Assembly: GCF_016881065.1 (NCBI RefSeq)
Contig: NZ_WXYN01000046.1
Span: 1 to 64,000 of the forward strand
Source of the DNA: Planococcus soli
Lineage (GTDB): Bacteria > Bacillota > Bacilli > Bacillales_A > Planococcaceae
Length of the DNA stretch: 64,000 nucleotides
Direction of reading: 5' to 3'
A model generated the notes under the pieces. That model was not told the DNA's origin. It was given only the letters and a program-made list of their open reading frames with translations, and ran no database searches. The translations under genes and the position numbers were made by a program. The first letter of the stretch is position 1. Each line of letters begins with the position of its first letter. Below are positions 1 through 8,191 of this stretch, piece by piece.

Positions 1-795
1 CATTTGCTCATTGATGGTAAAGCTCTGCATCGATTCCAAGGTTACGACAATTAAGTTTTTGCCTTCAGCTATTCCAAACATTTCTTCAGATGGTTCAACT
101 CTATTGGCTCGAACATAGTTGTGGACATCGGTTAGTTCGGAACCATCTGCAAATGCCCGCTGTGCTTGTGATCTGGATTGAACATAAATATCGTATAAAT
201 GATAGTTGTACATGCCAAGGTTTTTAACCAGCATTTCCCGGTCGAAACTGCGCGTCAACAATTGTGGGCGTTCTGCTTCAGCCAATCCGAGATTCAGAAA
301 TAACACGGCGCCGGAAAGAACGAAATAGGCTCGCCGATGGCTGCTTCGGGATTCCTTGTTATCTTCCTGAATCTTTATAAACTTGACTGCCGCCAGCAAC
401 AGGATAAAGTCACTGAAGTATAGAAGGTCTGCAGGATAGATAGTTGCTGCAGCACTTGAACCAAGATCCCCGAAATTATCAGTTTGAAACAGCACGGGCA
501 ATGTAATAAAGTCGCTGAAAAATCTGTAGAAAGCGACGTTGCCATACAAAATAATAGAAGTGACGAGGGTCATCAGCAGCAAATACCGATTTTTGTTCTT
601 TTGTTTCTTAAAGAATAGCGATAATCCATATAAAAAGAGAAGCAGACTTAGCGGACTGAGAAACAGAATGGCTTCCTGCATGACATTATCAATTGTGATT
701 GAAAAGCCAGTTTGATAAGTAATATAAGTTTTGAACCAGGTGGCGATGATGGCTATTGCCAGTATGGTGTGTTTTGGCCATTTTTTATTTAACAT
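1..795 (-). CDS. ltaS: Lipoteichoic acid synthase (LtaS family), 5' part only
   Basis: This is the first 265 codons of an alkaline-phosphatase-superfamily enzyme that polymerises glycerol phosphate on the outer membrane face. The gene runs off the left edge, so the extracellular catalytic domain with its threonine nucleophile is mostly missing. The visible part has an N-terminal block of hydrophobic helices (roughly residues 8-170), then the linker that enters the sulfatase fold at NLIVVTLESMQ near residue 250. The Glu in that motif corresponds to a metal ligand in known LtaS enzymes. The ATG at 795 follows AAAGGAG at good spacing. It lies 31 bases after the stop of a recombinase-like gene on the same strand, so the two are probably co-transcribed. 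Bacillales carry several LtaS paralogues; which one this is cannot be told. Confidence 0.85.
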   Translation of the reverse strand, partial: MLNKKWPKHTILAIAIIATWFKTYITYQTGFSITIDNVMQEAILFLSPLSLLLFLYGLSLFFKKQKNKNRYLLLMTLVTSIILYGNVAFYRFFSDFITLPVLFQTDNFGDLGSSAAATIYPADLLYFSDFILLLAAVKFIKIQEDNKESRSSHRRAYFVLSGAVLFLNLGLAEAERPQLLTRSFDREMLVKNLGMYNYHLYDIYVQSRSQAQRAFADGSELTDVHNYVRANRVEPSEEMFGIAEGKNLIVVTLESMQSFTINEQM

Positions 796-826
796 GTAAA
801 ATCTCCTTTTGGAGGAACGCCAAGCA

Positions 827-1369
827 TTAATATTCCAAATAGCGGTATAAAGTGGATTTGCTGATGCCGGTCTTTTCCTTGATTTCAGCTAAGCTGTATT
901 GTTTGCTGTTGTACATTTCAATTGCTTTTTTTACATTTTTGTCCGGTTTGCGCGGACGGCCAGAGACTGCCCCTTTTTCTTTGGCGACAGACAGGCCGGC
1001 CTTGGTTTTCTCACTGATGGCATCACGTTGGAATTCAGCCAAACAGTGGAGAATTTTAGTGAACGCATATTGCTGGCCGTGATTTGTATCGATGCTTTCC
1101 TGTATTGAAAAGAGGGAAGTCCCCACGGTTTCGAGTTTATCTAATAGCTCCACTAAATGCCTGGTAGAATCTGCAAATGTATAAAGTTTAGAAACCACGA
1201 TTTTATCGCCAAAAGCCGCCTTTGCCAATAGATTGTGGAGCTGCTCGCGTTTTTTCGGAGAGGCGTGTGTTTCTATAAAAACTTCCGTACAGCCGGAATT
1301 TTCCAAAAGCGCTTGCTGGATTTTGCAATCCGGATCTTCGATGCTTGGTCTTGCATATCCTATCAACAC
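827..1369 (-). CDS. Serine recombinase/resolvase-like protein with degenerate active site
   Basis: 180 aa, small serine recombinase (resolvase/invertase) size and architecture. The N-terminal motif GYARPS keeps Arg7 and the presumed nucleophile Ser9, and Arg41 is also present. The normally invariant DRLxR segment reads YTFAD at residues 63-67, so the equivalents of gamma-delta Asp67, Arg68 and Arg71 are Tyr, Thr and Asp. The rest is intact: the long helix (ISEKTKAGL), the GRPRKP hinge and a C-terminal helix-turn-helix (SLAEIKEKTGISKSTLYRYLE). It starts at GTG with AAGGGG upstream. It is followed 31 bases later by the LTA synthase gene. Family knowledge says both arginines are needed for strand exchange, so it may bind DNA without recombining; that is inference. 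No inverted repeats typical of an invertible segment were found beside it. Confidence 0.85.
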   Translation of the reverse strand: MLIGYARPSIEDPDCKIQQALLENSGCTEVFIETHASPKKREQLHNLLAKAAFGDKIVVSKLYTFADSTRHLVELLDKLETVGTSLFSIQESIDTNHGQQYAFTKILHCLAEFQRDAISEKTKAGLSVAKEKGAVSGRPRKPDKNVKKAIEMYNSKQYSLAEIKEKTGISKSTLYRYLEY

Positions 1370-1607
1370 TTAAAAATCCCCTTACATAATTGATTGTAAC
1401 CATCATAACATATCTTAATATAGATAGTTCCAAAAAGGTTCTATTTTGGGTTAGTTGGCAATACATTAATGCTTGAATAGAAGATTATGAGAAAATTGCA
1501 TTTACATAGAAACCCAGGTTTAACAGCAAAGCTTTCTGCATACATTCTCGATAATTTGATTTTATAATAGAGTAAAAATCTGAAAAGTGAAAAAGGGAGG
1601 GGTCCCA

Positions 1608-3659
1608 TTGGAAAAAAACAAAAGTGGTCATCATCAGAAGGAGCATCACGACATGCCGACGTTTCAAGAAGCAGAGGGGTATTCTGAACCCGAAGAGCAT
1701 ATTCCTCATGAGCACCACGGCCATGGCGACATGGTAGAAGATTTCAAAAAGCGCTTTTTTGTGTCGTTGGTTCTTACCATTCCGATTTTGGCACTGTCTC
1801 CGATGATTCAGCACTTCATGGGAGTCGACTGGCGTTTTGAAAACGATTTGTATATTTTATTTGCTTTATCGAGCGTTGTATTTTTCTACGGAGGCTGGCC
1901 GTTTTTAACCGGGGGCATCAATGAGCTGAAAGACAAAAATCCCGGCATGATGACATTAATCGCTTTGGCCATCACAATTGCTTATAGCTACAGTACATTG
2001 GTGGTTTTCGGGTGGGCTGGCAATCAGCTTTACTGGGAACTGGCAACACTTGTCGTCATCATGCTGCTCGGTCATTGGATTGAAATGCGTTCCATAATGG
2101 GTGCCTCCAATGCGCTGGAACAGCTGGTGAAACTAATGCCGAGCGAAGCTCATAAATTGGATGAAGACGATCAAGTCCAGGAAGTGCCCTTGTCTCAGAT
2201 CCGGAACATGGACCGGGTTCTAGTAAAACCGGGCGAAAAAATTCCGGTAGATGGAGTGATCCTGGAGGGAACGTCGACCATCGATGAATCGATGCTGACT
2301 GGGGAGTCCGTCCCTGTTGATAAATCAGTCAGCGATGATGTTATCGGAGGATCGGTGAACAAAGAAGGCTCTCTTATTATCAGAGTGGAGAAAACAGGGA
2401 AAGAATCCTATCTATCCCAGGTCATTACGATGGTTAAAGAAGCACAGGAATCTAAATCCAAAACTCAGGATCTGACAAATCGTGCAGCCAAATGGCTCTT
2501 TTATATAGCGTTGGCGGCAGGGTTTATCACTTTATTCGCTTGGCTGGCATTGGGGTACTCGTTTGATATTGCCATTGAGCGAATGGTTACGGTCATGGTT
2601 ATTACATGTCCTCATGCCTTAGGTCTGGCGGCGCCATTGGTTGTTGCCGTCTCGACATCCATTTCTGCTAAACAAGGCCTGCTGATCCGGGATCGTGCAA
2701 ACTTTGAAGGAGCAAGGAATTTGGATGCTGTGGTATTTGATAAAACCGGAACTCTTACAAAAGGCGAGTTTGGGGTCACCGATATCTTCTCTGAAAGCCG
2801 CTATGCCAACGAAGAATTGTTGCAGCTGGCAGCGGCTATCGAACAAAATTCGGAACATCCGATTGCGGCAGGCATCGTCGCTTCTGCCAAACATCAAAAT
2901 GTTTCAATCGGCAAAGTAAGTGATTTCGAATCGATTACCGGCAAAGGCATCCAAGGCACTGTGGATGGACAAAAAGTCAATGTAGTCAGCCCAGGTTATG
3001 TGAATAGCAATGACTTAAGCTACAATCACAACCGGTTTAATAAGTTGTCAGAAGAAGGGAAGACAGTCGTCTTCGTTCTCGTGGAAGACAGGCTGGTTGG
3101 AATGATTGCCTTGGCGGATATTGTTAGGAATACCGCGAAAGAGGCAGTGGCTGCTTTAAAGGCAAAAGGCATTCAATCGATTATGCTGACAGGAGACAAT
3201 CGGAAAGTCGCCGATTGGGTAGCCAAACAAGTCGGAATCGATGAAGTTTACGCGGAAGTATTGCCGGATGACAAAGCCAATCACATCAAAAAAATCAAAG
3301 ACAAAGGCTGGAAAGTGGCGATGACGGGGGATGGAGTCAACGATGCACCTGCGCTAGCAACAGCAGATCTTGGTATCGCAATTGGAGCTGGAACAGACGT
3401 AGCGATGGAAACGGCCGACGTGGTGCTTGTAAAAAGCAATCCTAATGATGTTGTCGCACTGATCGACCTGTCCAAAAAAACTTACCGGAAGCTGGTCCAG
3501 AATTTATGGTGGGCAACAGGCTACAACATTTTTGCCATCCCACTGGCTGCAGGTGTGCTGGCGCCTTGGGGAATTGTTGTGAGCCCGGCAATCGGTGCAG
3601 TTTTCATGAGTTTGAGCACAGTTATAGTCGCAATCAACGCAAAACTATTGAAGGTATGA
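1608..3659 (+). CDS. copB: Copper/silver-exporting P-type ATPase, CopB type (P1B-3)
   Basis: 683 aa from a TTG start at 1608 preceded by GGGAGGGG; an in-frame GTG at 1587 has no ribosome site. The histidine-rich cytoplasmic tail (HH, EHH and HEHHGHG clusters in residues 8-40) replaces the CxxC metal-binding domains of CopA. The membrane metal site is CPH near residue 334, the CopB signature, rather than CPC. All P-type motifs are visible: TGES (about 231), DKTGTLT (Asp about 378, phosphorylated), SEHP (about 415) and GDGVNDAP (about 574). It should sit in the cytoplasmic membrane and export Cu(I)/Cu(II) or Ag(I). No CopZ, CsoR or CopY gene is next to it. A hairpin terminator follows. Confidence 0.93.
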   Translation: MEKNKSGHHQKEHHDMPTFQEAEGYSEPEEHIPHEHHGHGDMVEDFKKRFFVSLVLTIPILALSPMIQHFMGVDWRFENDLYILFALSSVVFFYGGWPFLTGGINELKDKNPGMMTLIALAITIAYSYSTLVVFGWAGNQLYWELATLVVIMLLGHWIEMRSIMGASNALEQLVKLMPSEAHKLDEDDQVQEVPLSQIRNMDRVLVKPGEKIPVDGVILEGTSTIDESMLTGESVPVDKSVSDDVIGGSVNKEGSLIIRVEKTGKESYLSQVITMVKEAQESKSKTQDLTNRAAKWLFYIALAAGFITLFAWLALGYSFDIAIERMVTVMVITCPHALGLAAPLVVAVSTSISAKQGLLIRDRANFEGARNLDAVVFDKTGTLTKGEFGVTDIFSESRYANEELLQLAAAIEQNSEHPIAAGIVASAKHQNVSIGKVSDFESITGKGIQGTVDGQKVNVVSPGYVNSNDLSYNHNRFNKLSEEGKTVVFVLVEDRLVGMIALADIVRNTAKEAVAALKAKGIQSIMLTGDNRKVADWVAKQVGIDEVYAEVLPDDKANHIKKIKDKGWKVAMTGDGVNDAPALATADLGIAIGAGTDVAMETADVVLVKSNPNDVVALIDLSKKTYRKLVQNLWWATGYNIFAIPLAAGVLAPWGIVVSPAIGAVFMSLSTVIVAINAKLLKV

Positions 3660-3681
3660 AACCCACAACTTGATGTATGTA

Positions 3682-3718
3682 AAGCCGATCTTCTGCAGTA
3701 AGAGATCGGCTTCGTTTT
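3682..3718 (+). terminator. Rho-independent terminator after copB
   Basis: 10-bp stem AAGCCGATCT / AGATCGGCTT followed by CGTTTT. Confidence 0.8.
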
Positions 3719-3911
3719 GCTGTTAAAGTTGTTTCTGAAAAGGGATATTTTTTAGCTTTTCATCACTTTCATTTAATGTCTCATATAGGTTTTAAAAAAG
3801 GGAAAAGATGGTATTGAAATAATGTTAATATTTTTTAAAAAATAGTACATAATTGATGTTCGTTGATTTTGTATATGAGAGATGCAGCATAATAATAGGA
3901 AAGGAGCTTTA

Positions 3912-3971
3912 GTGCTGATCAGGCAGTGGAATTGCGTAAAAACAACCTGTGGAAGAAGGTTGATTACATGA
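3912..3971 (+). CDS. Possible 19-codon leader peptide overlapping the next gene
   Basis: The good ribosome site AAAGGAG (about 3899-3905) is 5-6 bases before GTG 3912, which opens a 19-codon frame. Its TGA overlaps the ATG at 3968 of the lipoprotein gene as ATGA. The lipoprotein ATG itself has only GAAGAAGG. The motif TGATCAGGCA occurs both near 3916 and at 3969, once in each frame. It could be a translationally coupled leader, or the remains of a start region shifted by a small duplication. I do not recognise the peptide. Confidence 0.25.
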   Translation: MLIRQWNCVKTTCGRRLIT

Positions 3972-4786
3972 TCAGGCAAAATCGAACGGATGGCCGCGCC
4001 ATTATGGCGGGCAATTTCATGCTGGCATGCTTTTTGTTGGGAGGTTGTTTTGAAGTTGAAGGAAATCTTGAGCGCATCCCTACTCCAGAAGAAAAGACAG
4101 AACAAGATGAGCCGGCAAGCAAATTTGTGAACTTTCAAGAAAACAAGCAAGTTGAAGAGATTGATATCAGCAGAGCGGAAGAACTGGAAGCTATAAGAAA
4201 TGAGTTGATAGAAAAATTTCTCTCTCATTTAGAAGAGGAACAATGGCGCATGGTGACCCTTCAACTAGAGGATCCAGCTGATGTAGATGTGCCTTCAGCT
4301 GATTTTCATGAGCCGAAGATCGCTCATGCCGTTCTGGGAAAACAGGAACATTCTATGAACTACGCCTGGCTGGAAATTAATGAAATGAACAGCAAGTTCA
4401 ATGAGGTGTGGGAAAAGCATTGGGGAAGGTTTGTTGCTAATCCTGAGGGGGTGAGCAAGCAATCGCTACCTGTCCATCTGGAAAAGATCCAAAAGAAGTA
4501 TGAGTCGCTATTGGATCACATTAGGCACGTGGAATTTAAAAGCGTTACAGAGTATGCCCAGCATCTCCATGACTATAAATTGTATCTTGAAGGAGCAGTT
4601 CTTTACCGCATCGAGGCAGCTCTAATTTTACTGGAGGCATTGGATACCGGGGAGCGAGTGGATGCTTCAGTAGCGGAAGCAGTTGAATCTGCAAAAGAAT
4701 CTGAAGCATATGCTGCCATGTGCAACGCGGAGCTGTTGAGCTATCAGCAGAGTTTCCAAACAGATGTGAACTGGAATCTTCAATGA
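3968..4786 (+). CDS. Putative lipoprotein of unknown function
   Basis: 272 aa from ATG 3968; an in-frame GTG at 3926 is possible but poorly placed for the upstream ribosome site. After a basic N-terminus comes a short hydrophobic stretch ending in LLGGC, a plausible though not ideal lipobox, so lipidation near residue 26 is likely. The mature part is acidic and probably helical, rich in E, K and Q (residues 60-110 and 170-270), with no cysteine-rich or enzymatic motif that I recognise. It stands alone between two terminators. The upstream 308-base gap holds the copB terminator, AT-rich sequence and the possible leader peptide. No function is proposed. Confidence 0.7.
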   Translation: MIRQNRTDGRAIMAGNFMLACFLLGGCFEVEGNLERIPTPEEKTEQDEPASKFVNFQENKQVEEIDISRAEELEAIRNELIEKFLSHLEEEQWRMVTLQLEDPADVDVPSADFHEPKIAHAVLGKQEHSMNYAWLEINEMNSKFNEVWEKHWGRFVANPEGVSKQSLPVHLEKIQKKYESLLDHIRHVEFKSVTEYAQHLHDYKLYLEGAVLYRIEAALILLEALDTGERVDASVAEAVESAKESEAYAAMCNAELLSYQQSFQTDVNWNLQ

Positions 4787-4805
4787 CCCGTGCCTTTTCA
4801 AAAAG

Positions 4806-4846
4806 AAAACGCACAAAGGAGCAGCTGCTCCTTTGTGCGTTTTTTA
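4806..4846. terminator. Bidirectional terminator between lipoprotein and mnmM
   Basis: An almost perfect palindrome of CGCACAAAGGAGCAG with its complement, flanked by A-run and T-run. It serves the plus gene ending at 4786 and the minus gene ending at 4844. Confidence 0.85.
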
Positions 4847-5407
4847 TTGGTGCGTCTGTTTTTTTTCAACCGCCAACAGAAAAGGCGGAGAATGCTGTTG
4901 ATTGATAAATTCGTATTTTAAGACGTCGAAAGATTTTTGCGGCAGTGCGGAAACAAATTTCAAGACCGCATCCCGTTCTTCGCTGCCGCCGTCATGGCCG
5001 CTGTAGACGACGACGAGCAGCAAACCTTTAACTTGCAGAAGCTCCAAACATTGTTCAAGAGCTGCCAATGTGCTTTGTGCTTTGGTGATGATGCTGTGGT
5101 CGCCTTTAGGCAAATACCCCAGATTGAAAACAGCAGCAGATATCGGAGAGGACACGTATTCCTTAATTTTAGCATGGCTGTCGTGAACAAGTTCGACATG
5201 CTGAAATCCGTTGACCCGTTCAGCAGTCGCCCGGATCGCTTCTTCCTGAATATCAAAAGCAAAAACTTTCCCTGATGCCCCGGTCAACCCTGCAAGGAAG
5301 TGGGTGTCATGGCCATTCCCCGCTGTACCGTCCACTACGGAGTCTCCGGGCGAAATGGCTTGTTCGAGCAAAAACTTTGTATACGGCAAAACACGCTGCA
5401 AAGTCAT
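4844..5407 (-). CDS. mnmM: tRNA wobble-uridine methyltransferase MnmM (YtqB family)
   Basis: 187 aa class I SAM-dependent methyltransferase. The SAM-binding motif DGTAGNGHDTHFLA (about residues 27-40) is followed by FAFDIQ, the acidic motif II, and NLGYLPKGD in place of the usual catalytic motif. This matches the YtqB family, which in B. subtilis methylates nm5s2U to mnm5s2U in tRNA. The ATG at 5407 overlaps the stop of the upstream radical-SAM gene as ATGA, which decides the start over in-frame codons further up and indicates translational coupling. Both genes are expected to act in the same tRNA-modification route. Confidence 0.88.
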   Translation of the reverse strand: MTLQRVLPYTKFLLEQAISPGDSVVDGTAGNGHDTHFLAGLTGASGKVFAFDIQEEAIRATAERVNGFQHVELVHDSHAKIKEYVSSPISAAVFNLGYLPKGDHSIITKAQSTLAALEQCLELLQVKGLLLVVVYSGHDGGSEERDAVLKFVSALPQKSFDVLKYEFINQQHSPPFLLAVEKKQTHQ

Positions 5408-6366
5408 CGAGCCACGCTCCCAGTAGACATTTTCCCTTGCCAGCTTCCGCGGCGTTCCAGTTCGGCATCGATGCCGTTTAAGACTTCCCATTTATTGGCG
5501 CTCCACATGGGTCCAATCATCAAGTCAATCGGGCCGTCGCCGGTGATGCGCTGGACTACCATTTCAGCTGGCAGCACTTCAAGTTGATCGGCTACCAAAT
5601 TGATGTATTCCTGTTTTTCCAGAAACTCGACCATGCCTTTTTCATACTGCTTAACCATCGGTGTGCCTTTCAAAAGATGAAGCAAGTGAATTTTAATGCC
5701 CTGGACATCAAGTTTGGCCACTTCACGGGCGGTTTCCATCATCATGTCCCGGTCTTCGAGCGGCAAGCCGTTGATGATGTGGGTACAAACACGGATGCCG
5801 CGCTTACGCAGCTTCGTAACGCCTTCGACATAGCTTTCAAAATCATGGGCACGGTTGACCAGCAGCGCTGTCCGCTCGTGAACGGTTTGAAGTCCAAGCT
5901 CCACCCACAGATAGGTCCGTTCGTTCAGCTCCGCCAAGTAATCGACCACATCGTCTGGCAGGCAATCAGGGCGTGTCGCAATGCTTAAGCCGATGACGTT
6001 TTCCTGCTCAAGCGCTGCTTCGAATTTTTCCTTGATGACCGGCAACGGAGCATGTGTATTGGTATAAGCCTGGAAATAAGCCATGTATTTCGCGTCTTTC
6101 CATTTGCGGTGCATTTTTTCTTTGATCTTGTCGAACTGCTCGGGAATCGGATCAACCCGGTCTCCTGCAAAATCACCGGAACCTGCGACGCTGCAGAAAG
6201 TGCAGCCGCCATGTGCGACCGTGCCGTCCCGATTTGGGCAATCAAAGCCTGCGTCCAGTGCGATTTTCATCACCTTAAAGCCAAAATGATCACGCAAGTG
6301 GCGATTCCATGTATAGTAGCGTTTTCCATCAGATGAAAAAGGAAATTCTGTATTCACTCCAAACAA
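5404..6366 (-). CDS. mnmL: Radical SAM protein MnmL (YtqA/YhcC family)
   Basis: 320 aa. A radical SAM cluster is visible as Cys43 followed by GGCTFC (Cys55, Cys58), with the N-terminal signature RHLRDHFGFKVMKIALDAGF typical of the YhcC/YtqA group. Downstream are SIATRPDCLP and ELGLQTVHE, normal for the TIM-barrel core. In B. subtilis the YtqA-YtqB pair has been linked to mnm5s2U formation in tRNA; the name MnmL follows that. It is first gene of a two-gene minus-strand operon, with a 4-base overlap to mnmM. Confidence in the family is high; the exact chemistry is not readable from sequence. Confidence 0.85.
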   Translation of the reverse strand: MFGVNTEFPFSSDGKRYYTWNRHLRDHFGFKVMKIALDAGFDCPNRDGTVAHGGCTFCSVAGSGDFAGDRVDPIPEQFDKIKEKMHRKWKDAKYMAYFQAYTNTHAPLPVIKEKFEAALEQENVIGLSIATRPDCLPDDVVDYLAELNERTYLWVELGLQTVHERTALLVNRAHDFESYVEGVTKLRKRGIRVCTHIINGLPLEDRDMMMETAREVAKLDVQGIKIHLLHLLKGTPMVKQYEKGMVEFLEKQEYINLVADQLEVLPAEMVVQRITGDGPIDLMIGPMWSANKWEVLNGIDAELERRGSWQGKMSTGSVAR

Positions 6367-6443
6367 CTCCTCTGTTAATAGTGTAGCATGCAGACAAAAC
6401 TGCCCACAATCCCAGGCAATTCAAACCCTGTTTTTTAAGAATA

Positions 6444-6472
6444 TTGCGTTTGCATCAATAGTTTGTTTAAAT
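6444..6472 (+). promoter_or_regulatory. SigmaA-type promoter of the CoA-transferase operon
   Basis: -35 TTGCGT (6444-6449), 17-base spacer, -10 TTAAAT (6467-6472). Predicted start near 6479, so the cre-like box at 6478-6491 would overlap it. Confidence 0.5.
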
Positions 6473-6477
6473 TGAAA

Positions 6478-6491
6478 TGGAAGCGTTTTAT
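6478..6491 (+). promoter_or_regulatory. cre-like CcpA-binding site
   Basis: TGGAAGCGTTTTAT fits the left half and centre of the cre consensus (TGWAARCGYTWNCW) but lacks the C near the end. Its position at the predicted transcription start suggests repression by CcpA, whose gene is at 32422-33420. Confidence 0.5.
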
Positions 6492-6533
6492 AAATCAATT
6501 TTTCAGTTGATAAGGCAGAGGGGGCATAATGGA

Positions 6534-7226
6534 ATGAAACCGATTTACAGTTCTGCAAAAGAAGCAGTTGAACAGATCCAGGACGGCGCTACAATTATGG
6601 TGGGCGGGTTCGGATTAGTGGGAATACCTGAGCAATTGATTTTAGCACTGGTTGATAAAGGGGTTACCGATCTGACCGTCATTTCCAATAACTGTGGAGT
6701 GGACGAATGGGGATTGGGCTTGTTATTAAAAAATAAACAAATTAAAAAAATGATTGGTTCATATGTAGGCGAAAACAAAGAGTTCGAGCGCCAGGTGCTG
6801 TCGGGTGAAATCGAAGTGGAACTGACGCCGCAAGGAACACTTGCTGAAAAAATGCGCGCAGGCGGAGCAGGGATTCCGGCTTTCTTTACACCAGCTGGCG
6901 TCGGGACAACTGTAGCGGAAGGCAAGGAAATCCGTGAATTTGACGGCAAAGAGTATGTTCTTGAGCATGCCTTAAAAGCTGATTTTGCACTCGTACGGGC
7001 GCATAAGGCAGATAAGATGGGCAACTTGGTGTACAACAAGACGGCTCAGAATTTTAATCCGCTTGCTGCTGCCGCTGGAAGGATCACCATTGCTGAAGTG
7101 GAAGAAGTCGTGGAAATCGGCGACATCGATCCGAACCATGTACAAACACCAAGCATTTACGTTCAAGGCTTGCTTCAAGCAACACAGGAAAAACGCATCG
7201 AACGTCTAACGACGCGCACTGTTTAG
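6534..7226 (+). CDS. scoA: 3-oxoacid CoA-transferase, subunit A
   Basis: 230 aa. Class I CoA-transferase alpha subunit: the oxyanion/CoA-binding loop [11 protein letters not shown] lies at residues 22-32, followed by [12 protein letters not shown] and FFTPAGVGT. The ATG at 6534 is chosen because AGAGGGGG lies about 10 bases upstream and similarity begins here; an out-of-frame ATG at 6529 stops at once. The partner subunit follows 17 bases later. Together they exchange CoA between succinyl- or acetyl-CoA and a short-chain 3-oxoacid such as acetoacetate. The exact substrate (succinyl versus acetate donor, ScoAB versus AtoDA) is not decidable. Probably CcpA-repressed. Confidence 0.9.
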   Translation: MKPIYSSAKEAVEQIQDGATIMVGGFGLVGIPEQLILALVDKGVTDLTVISNNCGVDEWGLGLLLKNKQIKKMIGSYVGENKEFERQVLSGEIEVELTPQGTLAEKMRAGGAGIPAFFTPAGVGTTVAEGKEIREFDGKEYVLEHALKADFALVRAHKADKMGNLVYNKTAQNFNPLAAAAGRITIAEVEEVVEIGDIDPNHVQTPSIYVQGLLQATQEKRIERLTTRTV

Positions 7227-7243
7227 GAAGGGTGGAGAAAATC

Positions 7244-7897
7244 GTGGACAAACAATTAGTGAGAGAACGAATTGCAAGACGAGCCGAAAAAGAAATTAAA
7301 GATGGCGATTACGTCAACCTGGGAATCGGCATGCCGACTTTGGTAGCCAATTTTATTTCCGACAACAAAAGTGTTGTGCTTCAATCAGAAAACGGACTAT
7401 TGGGAATTGGGCCTTACCCGACAGAAGACCAAGTAGATCCGGACTTGATCAATGCTGGAAAAGAAACCGTCACAACGATTCCAGGGTCTGCATTCTTTAC
7501 AAGTGCGGAGTCATTTGCGATGATTCGCGGAGGGCACATCGATGTGGCGATTCTTGGCGGCATGGAAGTAGCTGAAAACGGCGACTTGGCAAACTGGATG
7601 ATCCCAGGGAAAATGATCAAAGGCATGGGCGGTGCAATGGATTTGGTCCATGGCGCTAAAAAAGTCATTGTTATTATGGACCATGTTTCCAAAGACGGTT
7701 CGGCCAAAATCAAAAAGCAATGCGACTTGCCGCTGACCGGCAAAGCTGTAGTCAACAAAATCATCACGGAACGTGCTGTCATCGAAGTGACAGATGCGGG
7801 ACTTGTGCTGACAGAAGTATTCGAGGGCTTTACGGTTCAGGATATTATCGATTCCACCGATGCGCCGTTGAATACGGAAAACGTTAAAGTCTCATAG
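7244..7897 (+). CDS. scoB: 3-oxoacid CoA-transferase, subunit B
   Basis: 217 aa from GTG 7244, with GGAAGGGTGGAG just upstream. This is the beta subunit that carries the catalytic glutamate: the motif [10 protein letters not shown] (about residues 47-56) contains the Glu forming the enzyme-CoA thioester. GMPTLVANF and [14 protein letters not shown] are also family hallmarks. It is the second and last gene of the operon with subunit A. The leuS T-box promoter begins immediately after the stop, so the next gene is independently transcribed. Confidence 0.9.
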   Translation: MDKQLVRERIARRAEKEIKDGDYVNLGIGMPTLVANFISDNKSVVLQSENGLLGIGPYPTEDQVDPDLINAGKETVTTIPGSAFFTSAESFAMIRGGHIDVAILGGMEVAENGDLANWMIPGKMIKGMGGAMDLVHGAKKVIVIMDHVSKDGSAKIKKQCDLPLTGKAVVNKIITERAVIEVTDAGLVLTEVFEGFTVQDIIDSTDAPLNTENVKVS

Positions 7898-7901
7898 GCT
7901 A

Positions 7902-7930
7902 TTGCCAAAAAACGGCGGTTCGTCTAAAAT
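7902..7930 (+). promoter_or_regulatory. SigmaA-type promoter of leuS
   Basis: -35 TTGCCA (7902-7907), 17-base spacer, -10 TAAAAT (7925-7930), only 4 bases after the scoB stop. Confidence 0.65.
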
Positions 7931-7936
7931 AGAGTC

Positions 7937-8170
7937 AATAACCAATGACAGTGAAGAGGACTAGTAGGTTGTGTGTTTTCCACAGAGAGCCGGCGCTTGG
8001 TGCAAGCCGGCAAAACACACAAGTGAACTCGCCTTGGAGTCCGTGTATGTGAAACCAAGTAAGATACACCGTTTTCCGCGTTAAGGAATCAAGTTGAGCG
8101 AGCGATCGCTAATTTGGGTGGTACCGCGGGAAAACTCCCGTCCCTTATTTATGAGGGACGGGAGTTTTTA
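7937..8170 (+). ncRNA. T-box riboswitch, leucine (CUC specifier), before leuS
   Basis: The conserved T-box GGGTGGTACCGCGG is at 8116-8129, followed by an intrinsic terminator with stem AAACTCCCGTCCCT and its complement plus a T-run (8131-8170). The stem I region has AGAGAGCCGG...CCGG-type pairing, and the specifier loop reads GTGAACTCGCC with CTC (Leu) at 8028-8030. Uncharged tRNA-Leu would stabilise the antiterminator and switch on leuS. Confidence 0.93.
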
Positions 8171-8191
8171 TTTTTGAGGAGGAACTGGAAA

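Noticed and set aside
1385-1607. Invertible or res site between recombinase and copB
   Set aside because: Only weak partial repeats (for example CCAAAA...TTTTGG) were seen; no paired crossover sites.
4720-4905. Short plus-strand frame across the bidirectional terminator
   Set aside because: It overlaps the lipoprotein end, the hairpin and the mnmM end; no ribosome site of its own.
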